Assembly: GCA_002342685.1 (NCBI GenBank)
Contig: DDQN01000094.1
Location: 1-64,000 of the forward strand
Source of the DNA: Vibrio sp. UBA2441
GTDB taxonomy: Bacteria > Pseudomonadota > Gammaproteobacteria > Enterobacterales > Vibrionaceae
DNA length: 64,000 nucleotides
Direction: 5' to 3'
Below are positions 25,071-33,176 of this stretch, piece by piece. The position numbers were made by a program, and so were the translations under genes. The notes under the pieces are model-generated. The model saw only the letters and a program-made list of their open reading frames with translations. It was not told the origin of the DNA and did no database searches. Each line of letters opens with the position of its first letter. Position 1 is the first letter of the stretch.

Positions 25071-26291
25071 ATGAGTAGTTTGTATGTTGGTTCTGAAGTT
25101 GGCCAATTGCGCCGAGTACTGTTAAACCGCCCAGAAAGAGCACTAACCCACCTCACCCCTTCAAACTGTCAAGAGCTGCTTTTTGACGATGTACTTGCTG
25201 TCGAAGCCGCTGGTGAAGAGCATGATATGTTCGCCCAAACTCTCAGAAGCCAAGATGTTGAGGTCTTATTACTTCATGACTTATTAGTGGAGACTTTAGT
25301 AATTAAAGAAGCCAAAGAATGGTTATTGATGAATCAGATATCTGACTTTCGTTATGGCCCTACTTTTGCCAAAGACTTTCGCGACTACCTTGCAGACATG
25401 GACGACGAACACCTGGCAACCATTTTACTCGGTGGCCTTGCTTACTCAGAATTACCAATTAAATCCAACTCTATGCTGCCTAAAATGCATAGACCTCTCG
25501 ACTTTGTCATCGAGCCTCTACCCAACCATCTATTTACTCGCGATACTTCTTGTTGGGTATACGGAGGTGTCTCTCTTAATCCGATGATGAAACCAGCACG
25601 TCAACGGGAGACCAACCACTTAAGAGCTATTTATCGTTGGCATCCTACATTTGCCGGTCAAGATTTTATAAAATACTTTGGCGATGATGACCTTCACTAC
25701 GACAACGCCAATATAGAAGGTGGAGATGTACTCGTTATTGGTAAAGGCGCCGTTCTTATAGGCATGTCAGAAAGAACAACCCCACAAGGTGTTGAAAACC
25801 TCGCTGCAAGCTTATTTAACTCTGGTCAGGCTAAAGAAGTTATCGCCATAAACCTTCCCAAACATCGTTCCTGCATGCATCTGGATACAGTAATGACGCA
25901 TATGGATATTGATACTTTCTCCGTTTACCCAGAAATTATGAGTAGAAGCCTAGAAACTTGGAGCTTAACACCTAAAGCAAACGGTGATATGAAGGCTCAA
26001 CAAAAACCGGATTACATAAATGCAGTTGAACAGGCACTCGGTGTTGATCAGCTTAAGCTAATCACAACTGGCGGAGATAGTTATGAAGCTGAGCGTGAAC
26101 AGTGGAATGACGCAAACAACGTTTTAACCGTAAAACCAGGTGTTGTCATTGGTTACGAGCGAAATGTCTACACCAATGAAAAGTACGATAAAGCAGGAAT
26201 TAAAGTATTAAGTATTCCTGGTAATGAACTTGGTCGAGGCCGTGGGGGAGCACGCTGTATGAGCTGCCCAATCGAGCGTGACGGCATTTAA
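25071..26291 (+). CDS. arcA: Arginine deiminase, copy 1
   Basis: Converts arginine to citrulline and ammonia, the first step of the arginine deiminase (ADI) pathway. Signatures are LFTRDTSCWVYGG, NIEGGDVLVIG, the HxD pair in MHLDT (His270, Asp272) and the catalytic Cys396 in GARCMSCP. The protein aligns without gaps with the second deiminase at 33177 (both 406 aa, roughly three quarters identical by eye, most divergent around residues 95-150 and 285-325). It heads a possible arcA - LysR - opine dehydrogenase - carrier group. The symbol could equally be arcA1. Confidence 0.95.
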   Translation: MSSLYVGSEVGQLRRVLLNRPERALTHLTPSNCQELLFDDVLAVEAAGEEHDMFAQTLRSQDVEVLLLHDLLVETLVIKEAKEWLLMNQISDFRYGPTFAKDFRDYLADMDDEHLATILLGGLAYSELPIKSNSMLPKMHRPLDFVIEPLPNHLFTRDTSCWVYGGVSLNPMMKPARQRETNHLRAIYRWHPTFAGQDFIKYFGDDDLHYDNANIEGGDVLVIGKGAVLIGMSERTTPQGVENLAASLFNSGQAKEVIAINLPKHRSCMHLDTVMTHMDIDTFSVYPEIMSRSLETWSLTPKANGDMKAQQKPDYINAVEQALGVDQLKLITTGGDSYEAEREQWNDANNVLTVKPGVVIGYERNVYTNEKYDKAGIKVLSIPGNELGRGRGGARCMSCPIERDGI

Positions 26292-26324
26292 ACTAACTTC
26301 AAATTAGTTCCTATAATTTGAGTA

Positions 26325-26352
26325 AAGGCCTTCAGCCAGCATTGAAGGCCTT
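26325..26352 (+). terminator. Hairpin after arcA copy 1
   Basis: AAGGCCTTCA / TGAAGGCCTT with an eight-base loop, 33 bp after the stop codon. No T-run follows, so it may only attenuate. A smaller AACTAA / TTAGTT repeat precedes it. Confidence 0.55.
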
Positions 26353-26478
26353 CATGCTAAGCACGATAAAGCGCTGTATTTTAGTCTGATTTGTCATTAA
26401 TTTGCCATTCTGCTTTTTCAGTCAGAACAATTCACCTTAAAACTTGCTACTTTACTGTTTTTGTCAGAAATAAAATTC

Positions 26479-27414
26479 ATGAAGCTTTCCCAACTTAATG
26501 CCTTTCGTGCCATCGTAGAATGCCAAACTGTCACTGCAGCAGCAGAGCAATTGCATTTAAGCCAGCCCGCCGTCAGCCGATTACTCTCCGGACTGGAAGA
26601 TCAGCTAGGATTTAAATTATTTAACAGAAAAAAAAATAGCATGTCCTTGAGTGATGAAGGTCAGGCATTCTATTTAGAAGTAGCTAAGGTCTTTGACGCT
26701 ATCTCTGGGTTAACCTGTTCCGCTGATTCTATAAGAACAGGCCACTTTGGTTCACTTAATATTGCAGCTATGCCCTTACTCTCAAACGCCTTCTTGCCTA
26801 GAATAGTCGCACAACTTTTGCAACAAGCTCCTCAGTTAAAAGTCAGTTTCAAAACTTACCGCTCTGAAGAGGTCATTCGTCGAATCCAGAGCCAAGCCAT
26901 GGATATTGGCTTTGCCTTTGTTAACGAACCACTGGCTGGCGTGCTTGCACAACGAATAGAGTGTCAATGTGTTTGTTTGCTACCAAGCCAATCTGATTTG
27001 GCTAAGAAAGAGGTTGTTGATATTGCTGACATCGCCAATCAACGGCTTATTCGACATGAAAAAGACATCATTCAGGTACATCTAGACTCACTTTTTAACC
27101 GCTATGGTTTAAAAACAATAGAGCAAATAGAAGTCTCTTTTGCCAGTACAGCAGCTGCTCTGGTACGAGAAGGGGTCGGCTTGACTATTACTGACCCATT
27201 CACTGCTCATATGGCGATTGAGCATCCAGATGTCACTATGCGTCCGCTGGCTTTTAATCTTACTTTTGAGTTCGATATTCTTTATCCGGCTTTGCGTCCT
27301 ATCCACCGATACTCAGCGCAATTTATCGAACAATTTATAAGATTAGCGGATGCAATGGGTATTCAACTCAATGTTTCAGCTATTCGGGCTCTTTCAGAAG
27401 AGAGCATGGAGTGA
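26479..27414 (+). CDS. LysR family regulator, probable control of opine/arginine catabolism
   Basis: N-terminal winged HTH (MKLSQLNAFRAIVECQTVTAAAEQLHLSQPAVSRLLSGLE) followed by a periplasmic-binding-protein-like effector domain (about residues 90-290). The start is placed at ATG 26479; the frame can be read to a TTG at 26461, but the family begins at this Met. The fold and neighbours resemble OccR/NocR, LysR proteins that switch on octopine and nopaline catabolism in Agrobacterium. It precedes the opine dehydrogenase-family gene by 188 bp on the same strand. The effector may be an opine or arginine (inference). Confidence 0.85.
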   Translation: MKLSQLNAFRAIVECQTVTAAAEQLHLSQPAVSRLLSGLEDQLGFKLFNRKKNSMSLSDEGQAFYLEVAKVFDAISGLTCSADSIRTGHFGSLNIAAMPLLSNAFLPRIVAQLLQQAPQLKVSFKTYRSEEVIRRIQSQAMDIGFAFVNEPLAGVLAQRIECQCVCLLPSQSDLAKKEVVDIADIANQRLIRHEKDIIQVHLDSLFNRYGLKTIEQIEVSFASTAAALVREGVGLTITDPFTAHMAIEHPDVTMRPLAFNLTFEFDILYPALRPIHRYSAQFIEQFIRLADAMGIQLNVSAIRALSEESME

Positions 27415-27602
27415 CATCACGTCTTACTCTTATAACGACAATTAATGCACTGGAAAAATAAAGACTAAATAACAACAGCTTACATCAACCTGAAGTTTGA
27501 GTATAACTTTTTCACATACTGCATTGTTAGCTCAGCATTGTTCATACATCTCCTCCTTTTTTATTCTGCCTGACAGGTAAATAATGAATGTAAGGATAAA
27601 TT

Positions 27603-28712
27603 ATGACAACGCGTGTTTCCGTTATTGGTTCAGGTAATGCTGGTCTTACGGCGGCTTACCATTTCAGTTTAATTGGAGCAAAAGTCTGCCTCTATGGCTC
27701 TAAAGGTTTTGACCAACCTCTCTTTGATATAGAGCAACATGGCGGTATAGAAGCACTCGCTTCACACAATAATGTACCTCTCAGTTTTTCTGGTTTTCAA
27801 CCTATCGATAAAACTACTCGTGATATCAGCGAAGCCGTTAAGTATTCCGATATTCTCGTTCTTCCAATCCCTTCTTTTGCTCAAGAACCTCTGTTTTTAG
27901 AGATGTTACCGCACCTGCGTAACGGACAAATTATTATGTTAATGCCGGGAAACTATGGTTCGCTGGTATTGAACAAAATTAAGAATAATTCAGGTTATCA
28001 AGATCTGGATATTACTTTTGTCGACGCTATCTCTATACCGTGGGCAACTCGTATCGTTAACCCAGCAAAAATTGCCATTTTAGGAATGAAGGAATTTCTT
28101 CCTGTCGCCGCATTTCCTTCTAAACGCACCGACTTTGCTATTGAGAAGCTACAGCCGGTCATGCCACTGCCATTAACTGCATTGACCAACGTTATCAGCG
28201 CAGGTTTAGAAAATATCAATTTTGGTGGGCACCCGCTATTAACAACTTTGAACATGGGCCTTCTGGAAAACTATGACGGAAAATTTAACTATTACAAAGA
28301 TTGTTGCTCCGTCTCTACTGCTAAGGCGGCCGCTGCAATGGAAAAAGAGAGAGTAAAGGTAGGCAGTGCTTTGGGGCTAGATCTTCAGAGCGAGCTCGAC
28401 TCGATGAACTCTTTGTACGCTATGAATTGCGACAGTGTCTATGAAATAAACCGGACTTCAGAAACTCATGGAAAACTGAATAGCGCACCAGACTCAGCTC
28501 AAAGCCGCTATATCACTGAAGATGCAGCATACCTGCTAGTGCCTTGTTTTGAGTTCGCCCAACTCACCAATGTAGATGCGCCAATTGTCACCTCTTGTTT
28601 ACACATAGATAATGCGTATAACGATACAGACTATTTTAAACAAGGTCGCACATTGGAAAAAATGGGGCTGAACGGCATGTCAATTAAGGAAATAAATGAG
28701 TTTGTTGCCTAA
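27603..28712 (+). CDS. Octopine/nopaline dehydrogenase family protein
   Basis: NAD(P)-dependent opine dehydrogenase-type enzyme, interconverting an amino acid plus a keto acid with an opine. The Rossmann dinucleotide motif is VIGSGNAGLTAAYHF at the N-terminus. The C-terminal octopine-DH domain carries the conserved catalytic His-Pro as GGHPLL (His210, matching about His212 of mollusc octopine dehydrogenase), with GLENINF just before. The motif ATGAATGTAAGGATA before the start codon is shared with arcA copy 1. Lying between arginine deiminase and a probable arginine carrier, it plausibly releases or makes an arginine opine such as octopine. Substrate and direction are inferred. Confidence 0.82.
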   Translation: MTTRVSVIGSGNAGLTAAYHFSLIGAKVCLYGSKGFDQPLFDIEQHGGIEALASHNNVPLSFSGFQPIDKTTRDISEAVKYSDILVLPIPSFAQEPLFLEMLPHLRNGQIIMLMPGNYGSLVLNKIKNNSGYQDLDITFVDAISIPWATRIVNPAKIAILGMKEFLPVAAFPSKRTDFAIEKLQPVMPLPLTALTNVISAGLENINFGGHPLLTTLNMGLLENYDGKFNYYKDCCSVSTAKAAAAMEKERVKVGSALGLDLQSELDSMNSLYAMNCDSVYEINRTSETHGKLNSAPDSAQSRYITEDAAYLLVPCFEFAQLTNVDAPIVTSCLHIDNAYNDTDYFKQGRTLEKMGLNGMSIKEINEFVA

Positions 28713-28762
28713 GAGCAAACGAACCGATACCTCTGTCTACCTATAAAATTCAGGATACCCTT

Positions 28763-30169
28763 ATGAAAAAATTAAAATTTCCCTCGGCCTATACCATATT
28801 AATGATACTCACCGTTTTTATGGCACTTTTAACCTGGCTTATTCCTGCCGGGCAATATCAAATGGAGCAAAATGAAACCTTAGGTCGTATGGTCCCTATG
28901 GTTGGTTCTTATCACACGGTAGAAGCAAACCCACAAGGCGTTGTTGATGTATTAATGGCTCCTATTCAAGGATTTTACGACCCATCGAGTTATGCCGCTC
29001 GTGCGGTAGATGTCGCTTTGTTTGTATTAATCATCGGTGGATACCTTGCCGTTGTAACACGTACTGGTGCAATAGACGCTGGTATCGCTGGCACCATGAA
29101 AAAATTACATGGTAGAGAAAAATGGATGATCCCAATCCTAATGGGTCTGTTTGCTCTAGGTGGCACCGTTTACGGTATGGCAGAAGAAACGATCCCATTT
29201 TACGCATTACTAATACCAGTCATGATCGCGGCAGGTTATGACAGTATTGTTGGTGTCGCCATTATTATGATTGGAGCAGGTATTGGCTGCCTAGGCTCAA
29301 CAATAAACCCTTTTGCCACCGTTATCGCCTCAAATGCAGCAGAAATAAACTTCATGGAAGGCATCTGGCTTCGCATTGCAATATTAGTGATTGGTTGGGT
29401 TATATGCGTTTTCTATGTCATGCGTTACGCGGAGAAAGTGAAAAAAGATCCATCTTGCTCAATGGTCGCGAGTCAACAAGAAGAAAATAAACGCATCTTT
29501 CTGCATGGTAAGGAAAATGACACTCCTGAATTAACATCTATTCGAAAAGCGATACTGCTAACTTTTGTTTTGTCTTTTGCTGTCATGATATGGGGCGTAT
29601 CCGCAGGTGGATGGTGGATGGCTGAGCTATCAGCGCTATTCATTGCTTCAAGTATCGTCGTGGGCGTTCTTGGTGGACTATCAGAAACAGAATTAACCAG
29701 CAGCTTTATCGATGGTGCACGAGACTTACTAGGAGTCGCGCTAATCATCGCTATCGCTCGAGGGCTCGTCGTTATCATGGATGACGGCAATATAACCCAC
29801 ACCATTCTTAATTTTGCGGAAGGACTACTTGCAGGACTTCCTCAGATCATCTTCATTAATGCTATTTACTGGATAGAAGCTGTATTGTGCTTGGTTGTAC
29901 CTTCATCTTCCGGCCTTGCCGTCTTGTCTATGCCAGTGCTGGCTCCTCTCGCAGACTTCGCCAATGTAGGACGAGAGTTAGTTGTCACTGCATTCCAGTC
30001 TGCGTCAGGCCTACCAAACTTGGTTACACCAACATCAGGAGTCGTTATGGGAGGACTCGCCATTGGCCGTGTTGCTTATTCAACCTGGTTACGCTTTATT
30101 GGTCCTTTATTAGCTGTTCTAAGTATTATGGTTATGATTTTGCTGAGCGTTGGTGTCATCATCGGATAA
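28763..30169 (+). CDS. YfcC/DcuC-type carrier, probable arginine-ornithine exchanger, copy 1
   Basis: Inner-membrane carrier with about 11-12 helices in the C4-dicarboxylate carrier (DcuC, PF03606) superfamily, which also contains the streptococcal-type ArcD arginine/ornithine exchangers. Family blocks include FPSAYTILMILTVFMALLTW, GTVYGMAEETIPFY, GSTINPFATVIASNA and the C-terminal SGLPNLVTPTSGVVMGGLAI. It starts 50 bp after the opine dehydrogenase gene, in the same operon. It is paralogous to the carrier at 30895, without the 11-residue N-terminal extension. It could instead carry the opine. Substrate inferred from context. Confidence 0.82.
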   Translation: MKKLKFPSAYTILMILTVFMALLTWLIPAGQYQMEQNETLGRMVPMVGSYHTVEANPQGVVDVLMAPIQGFYDPSSYAARAVDVALFVLIIGGYLAVVTRTGAIDAGIAGTMKKLHGREKWMIPILMGLFALGGTVYGMAEETIPFYALLIPVMIAAGYDSIVGVAIIMIGAGIGCLGSTINPFATVIASNAAEINFMEGIWLRIAILVIGWVICVFYVMRYAEKVKKDPSCSMVASQQEENKRIFLHGKENDTPELTSIRKAILLTFVLSFAVMIWGVSAGGWWMAELSALFIASSIVVGVLGGLSETELTSSFIDGARDLLGVALIIAIARGLVVIMDDGNITHTILNFAEGLLAGLPQIIFINAIYWIEAVLCLVVPSSSGLAVLSMPVLAPLADFANVGRELVVTAFQSASGLPNLVTPTSGVVMGGLAIGRVAYSTWLRFIGPLLAVLSIMVMILLSVGVIIG

Positions 30170-30210
30170 ATACTTTTACCCTCAATAAAACTGCGTAATA
30201 GATCACATAG

Positions 30211-30244
30211 AAAAGCCGCTGCAATACTCATGTAGCGGTTTTTT
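30211..30244 (+). terminator. Terminator after carrier copy 1
   Basis: Stem AGCCGCT / AGCGGT (one wobble pair) with a T6 run, about 45 bp after the stop codon. It ends the opine dehydrogenase-carrier transcript. Confidence 0.8.
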
Positions 30245-30697
30245 ACTGCCTTAAGATTTTGACCTGAATCAATAATCCATTATTTAGTTTTCTATTCATT
30301 GTCCTGTATATAGATTGAATAATATTTCGTTTTATTCAGTACTAGCAAGACAGTGCATTTCATATTCTCAGAGAAATCCCGCATAAATCGTAAACGAAAG
30401 TTGCGTTACAACAGCTAGTTTCAAGGATTTGATGCAAGAATCACTGAAATATCTGCATAACCTCCATTAGATCAAAAAATCAACATTAACATATCCACCC
30501 ACATTCAATTGAGTATTACCCATAAACAACTAGCTTTATAAATTTTTACAATATTTAACACCACTAAAAATGTGAAGAACCACAAAGTTAACTATTCAAC
30601 TTATCCCTAATATCGTGCTCAGAAAGTAAATAACCGAATACAGGTTAATGGCTTTGAGCAGAACACCTATATGATTTTGATATAAAGAGATAAGCTC
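30245..30697. promoter_or_regulatory. Upstream control region of carrier copy 2
   Basis: No gene is seen. TGAATAATATTTCG at 30316-30329 matches the ArgR core box (TGAATWWWWATTCA) at 12 of 14 positions, followed by another ATTCA at 30333-30337. TATGAT at 30670-30675 is a possible -10 element that would start a transcript just upstream of the leader reading frame; no good -35 box accompanies it, so an activator may be needed. Confidence 0.4.
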
Positions 30698-30775
30698 ATG
30701 AACATTCTCATTACTCAGGTAAGCGCAAAGCGCTTGCGACTAAGAAGCGAACCATCTCAACGCCGTAGGCGATAA
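30698..30775 (+). CDS. Arginine-rich leader peptide upstream of carrier copy 2
   Basis: A 25-codon frame from ATG 30698 to TAA 30773-30775. Seven of the 25 codons are arginine (CGC, CGA, AGA, then CGC CGT AGG CGA), with the core SAKRLRLRS and the end SQRRRR followed by stop. A moderate AGAGA ribosome binding site lies about 8 bases before the ATG. Hairpins overlap and follow it. It resembles amino-acid attenuation leaders (hisL, trpL) and the arginine/ornithine leader of speF, here before a probable arginine carrier. Caveat: the stretch is GC-richer than its surroundings and structured, so the CGN codons could be a by-product of RNA structure. Confidence 0.5.
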   Translation: MNILITQVSAKRLRLRSEPSQRRRR

Positions 30776-30894
30776 GCGAGACCAAATTACCCTTTTTCTA
30801 AGCGAAAGCTTAGAGTCCTCTTTTGCGCTGATGAAATATTTGGCGTGCTATTTCACACCTGAAATTTGAATAATTTAGGTGTAAGGAGATAACC
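30718..30894 (+). promoter_or_regulatory. Structured mRNA leader with alternative hairpins
   Basis: Hairpins visible: AAGCGC-aaa-GCGCTT (30721-30735), CGCC-gta-GGCG (30761-30771), CTAAGC-gaaa-GCTTAG (30798-30813) followed by a T-rich CCTCTTTT, and TGAAATA/TATTTCA (30832-30855). ACACCTGAAATT/AATTTAGGTGT (30855-30882) ends at the AAGGAG of the carrier gene. Competing long-range pairs exist: AGCGCAAA (30722-30729) with TTTGCGCT (30822-30829), and GGTAA (30718-30722) with TTACC (30787-30791). The arms inside the leader frame would be covered by a ribosome paused at the arginine codons. It fits an attenuator or ribosome-stalling switch; an unknown riboswitch is the alternative. Confidence 0.5.
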
Positions 30895-32340
30895 ATGACT
30901 ACTGAAACCGTAAAACAAGAAGGAAAAACTGGCTTTTTTGCCAACTTCAAATTTCCTTCAGCCTATACCATTCTCTTCATTCTTATTGCCCTTGTCGCTT
31001 CACTGACCTGGATTGTTCCGGCGGGCCAATACGACCGTGCAATGAACGATGAACTTGGACGTGAAGTGCCTGTCGCGGGAACTTATAAAGCGGTAGACAG
31101 TAACCCTCAAGGTGTTATTGATGTACTTTTAGCTCCAATCGATGGCTTCTACGACCATAACTCATACGAAGCTGCTGCAATCGACGTATCACTTTTCATT
31201 CTGATCATTGGTGGTTTCCTTGGCTTAGTCACTAAGACAGGTGCAATTGATGCAGGTATCGAAAGAGTAACTCACCGCTTAGAAGGGCGGGAAGAGTTGA
31301 TGATACCAATATTGATGGCGTTATTTGCCGCAGGCGGTACGGTGTATGGTATGGCTGAAGAGTCTCTACCGTTCTATACCCTACTTGTTCCTGTAATGAT
31401 GGCAGCACGTTTTGACTCCGTAACGGCAGCCGCTACTGTACTTCTTGGTGCTGGCATCGGTACTCTGGGTTCAACGATCAACCCATTTGCTACCGTAATT
31501 GCAGCTAACGCAGCCGGTATCCCGTTTACTACAGGTATGGGGCTACGTATTGCGATTCTGGTTATCGGTTGGGTTCTATGTGTTTGGTATGTAATGCGCT
31601 ATGCAAAAATGGTTCGCGCAGACAAAACAAAATCAATCGTTTACGATAAATACGAAGAAAACAAAGCACACTTCTTGGGTAGCAATGAGGGTGAAACTCT
31701 TGAGTTTACGGGTACTCGTAAGCTAATCCTTTGTTTATTCGGCGCGGCATTCGGCATCATGATCTACGGTGTTGCTATTGCTGGCTGGTGGATGGCCGAA
31801 ATCTCGGCGATGTTCTTAGCTGCAACCATAATCATCGGCTTAGTCGCTCGCATGAGTGAAGAAGAGTTTGTTAACAGCTTCATAGATGGCGCTCGTGACC
31901 TACTTGGTGTTGCTCTGATTATTGGTATCGCTCGTGGTATTGTTGTCATCATGGACCGCGGTATGATTACCGATACTATCCTCAACTCTGCAGAGCATAT
32001 CGTTACTGGTCTATCTTCAATTATGTTCATTAACGTCATGTACTGGTTGGAAGTATTATTGTCTTTCCTAGTTCCATCAACGTCCGGTTTAGCGGTATTA
32101 ACGATGCCAATTATGGCACCTCTTGCTGACTTTGCTGGTGTAGGGCGTGACCTTGTCATTACTGCCTACCAATCTGCATCTGGTGTTGTAAACCTTTTAA
32201 CACCAACATCTGCAGTGGTTATGGGTGGCTTGGCTATCGCACGTGTTCCATATGTTCGCTGGGTTAAGTGGGTAATGCCTTTAATCGGTATGCTTACTGT
32301 TCTTATCATGGGCTTATTAAGCGTTGGTGCAATGCTTTAA
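30895..32340 (+). CDS. arcD: YfcC/DcuC-type carrier, probable arginine-ornithine exchanger, copy 2
   Basis: Second DcuC-superfamily carrier (481 aa), collinear with copy 1 and sharing the blocks FPSAYTILFIL, GTVYGMAEESLPFY, LGSTINPFATVIAANA and TPTSAVVMGGLAIARVPY. Its N-terminus is longer (TTETVKQEGKTGFFANFK). AAGGAG sits 6-7 bases before the ATG. It immediately follows an arginine-codon-rich leader and precedes the arcA-arcC-argF genes, so arginine/ornithine exchange is the most likely role. The symbol is assigned from context; the sequence alone only says YfcC family. Confidence 0.82.
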   Translation: MTTETVKQEGKTGFFANFKFPSAYTILFILIALVASLTWIVPAGQYDRAMNDELGREVPVAGTYKAVDSNPQGVIDVLLAPIDGFYDHNSYEAAAIDVSLFILIIGGFLGLVTKTGAIDAGIERVTHRLEGREELMIPILMALFAAGGTVYGMAEESLPFYTLLVPVMMAARFDSVTAAATVLLGAGIGTLGSTINPFATVIAANAAGIPFTTGMGLRIAILVIGWVLCVWYVMRYAKMVRADKTKSIVYDKYEENKAHFLGSNEGETLEFTGTRKLILCLFGAAFGIMIYGVAIAGWWMAEISAMFLAATIIIGLVARMSEEEFVNSFIDGARDLLGVALIIGIARGIVVIMDRGMITDTILNSAEHIVTGLSSIMFINVMYWLEVLLSFLVPSTSGLAVLTMPIMAPLADFAGVGRDLVITAYQSASGVVNLLTPTSAVVMGGLAIARVPYVRWVKWVMPLIGMLTVLIMGLLSVGAML

Positions 32341-32360
32341 TCCTCCATAAGTAAACACAC

Positions 32361-32388
32361 AAGGTCGCCTTATCAGGCGGCCTTTTTG
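32361..32388 (+). terminator. Terminator after carrier copy 2
   Basis: Stem AAGGTCGCCT / AGGCGGCCTT (one G-U pair) with a TATC loop and T5, about 20 bp after the stop codon. The carrier gene is therefore a separate transcript from arcA copy 2. Confidence 0.85.
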
Positions 32389-33176
32389 CGTTTTAAGGTA
32401 ACTTAAGAATAGTCAGTAAATATGAACTCACTACCTCATGCTATCTAATTAGGCGTCATAATCACTCCCACAAAGTCCCAGCGGATTCCCCTTTGCCAGT
32501 CAGCCTGCCCAACTATCTTCTCAACAGAGCTATACCGTCGTTCTATTCAATAAAGCAGATTTAGCTAATACAGAAACTGTTCATCTTAATTAAATGCTCA
32601 TATAAGATTAAATTCCACAAAACTGAATAGGCTTGCATTTAAATTAAATTTAAATTTAATTTAACCCCATACAAAAAATTAAATTTAATTTATTTAACAA
32701 ACTAATAACCACCAAGTCAACAACAGGTTAAAAGATGACACTAGTCACATATCAATAAGTTTATCTCATGACCTACTGACAATATTCAATAGATATTCAT
32801 ATAGTCAAACAAATAAAGTGCATATTTCCTAACTCAATATAGAACCACCACAAAATAAAAAATGCATAACATTCCACGAATACATATTCACCCCTTAAAA
32901 ATCAACCAGTTAACAAAATAAAAACGCCATAAATCTACATATATAATTTAGATACAAGCCCGTCACATCAGAATAAAAAACCCATTAAAGATAAAGCATT
33001 CATAAGGTGCCAAGTTTAATTTTTATGTGATCAAGCTCCTAGTTTAATATCTCCCAAGTCGTAATATTAAACCCAACGAGAAACAGAAGAATATTAAAAA
33101 GATTACATTTAATAACTACTGTTTAATTGATTAAAAAGTCTAATTGATATTAGCATTGATATAGAGAGATAGAATC
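32389..33176. promoter_or_regulatory. AT-rich control region upstream of arcA copy 2
   Basis: Almost 800 bp without a gene. It holds the 26-bp perfect palindrome at 32639-32664 (arms ATTTAATTT-like), a related TTAAATTTAATTT run near 32680, and ArgR-box-like cores at 32786-32799 (TCAATAGATATTCA, 12/14) and 32877-32890 (CGAATACATATTCA, 12/14). An inverted repeat GTTTAATAT / ATATTAAAC occurs at 33042-33072. The base composition suggests H-NS binding. The length implies several control inputs. Confidence 0.45.
32639..32664. repeat. 26-bp perfect A/T palindrome
   Basis: The centre is between 32651 and 32652; arms are TAAATTAAATTT and AAATTTAATTTA plus one further base pair. Entirely A/T. Could be a protein-binding site, a cruciform or simple-sequence drift. 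Confidence 0.75.

Noticed and set aside
25039..25071. Ten-codon frame ending on the arcA copy 1 start codon
   Set aside because: Short, only one arginine codon, no ribosome binding site; likely chance.
30571..30584. CRP site (TGTGAAGAACCACA) upstream of carrier copy 2
   Set aside because: The half-sites are too close by two bases for the CRP consensus spacing.
30698..30894. Known lysine, glycine, c-di-GMP or guanidine riboswitch in the carrier leader
   Set aside because: None of the conserved cores I know for these classes can be matched; the leader peptide reading fits better.
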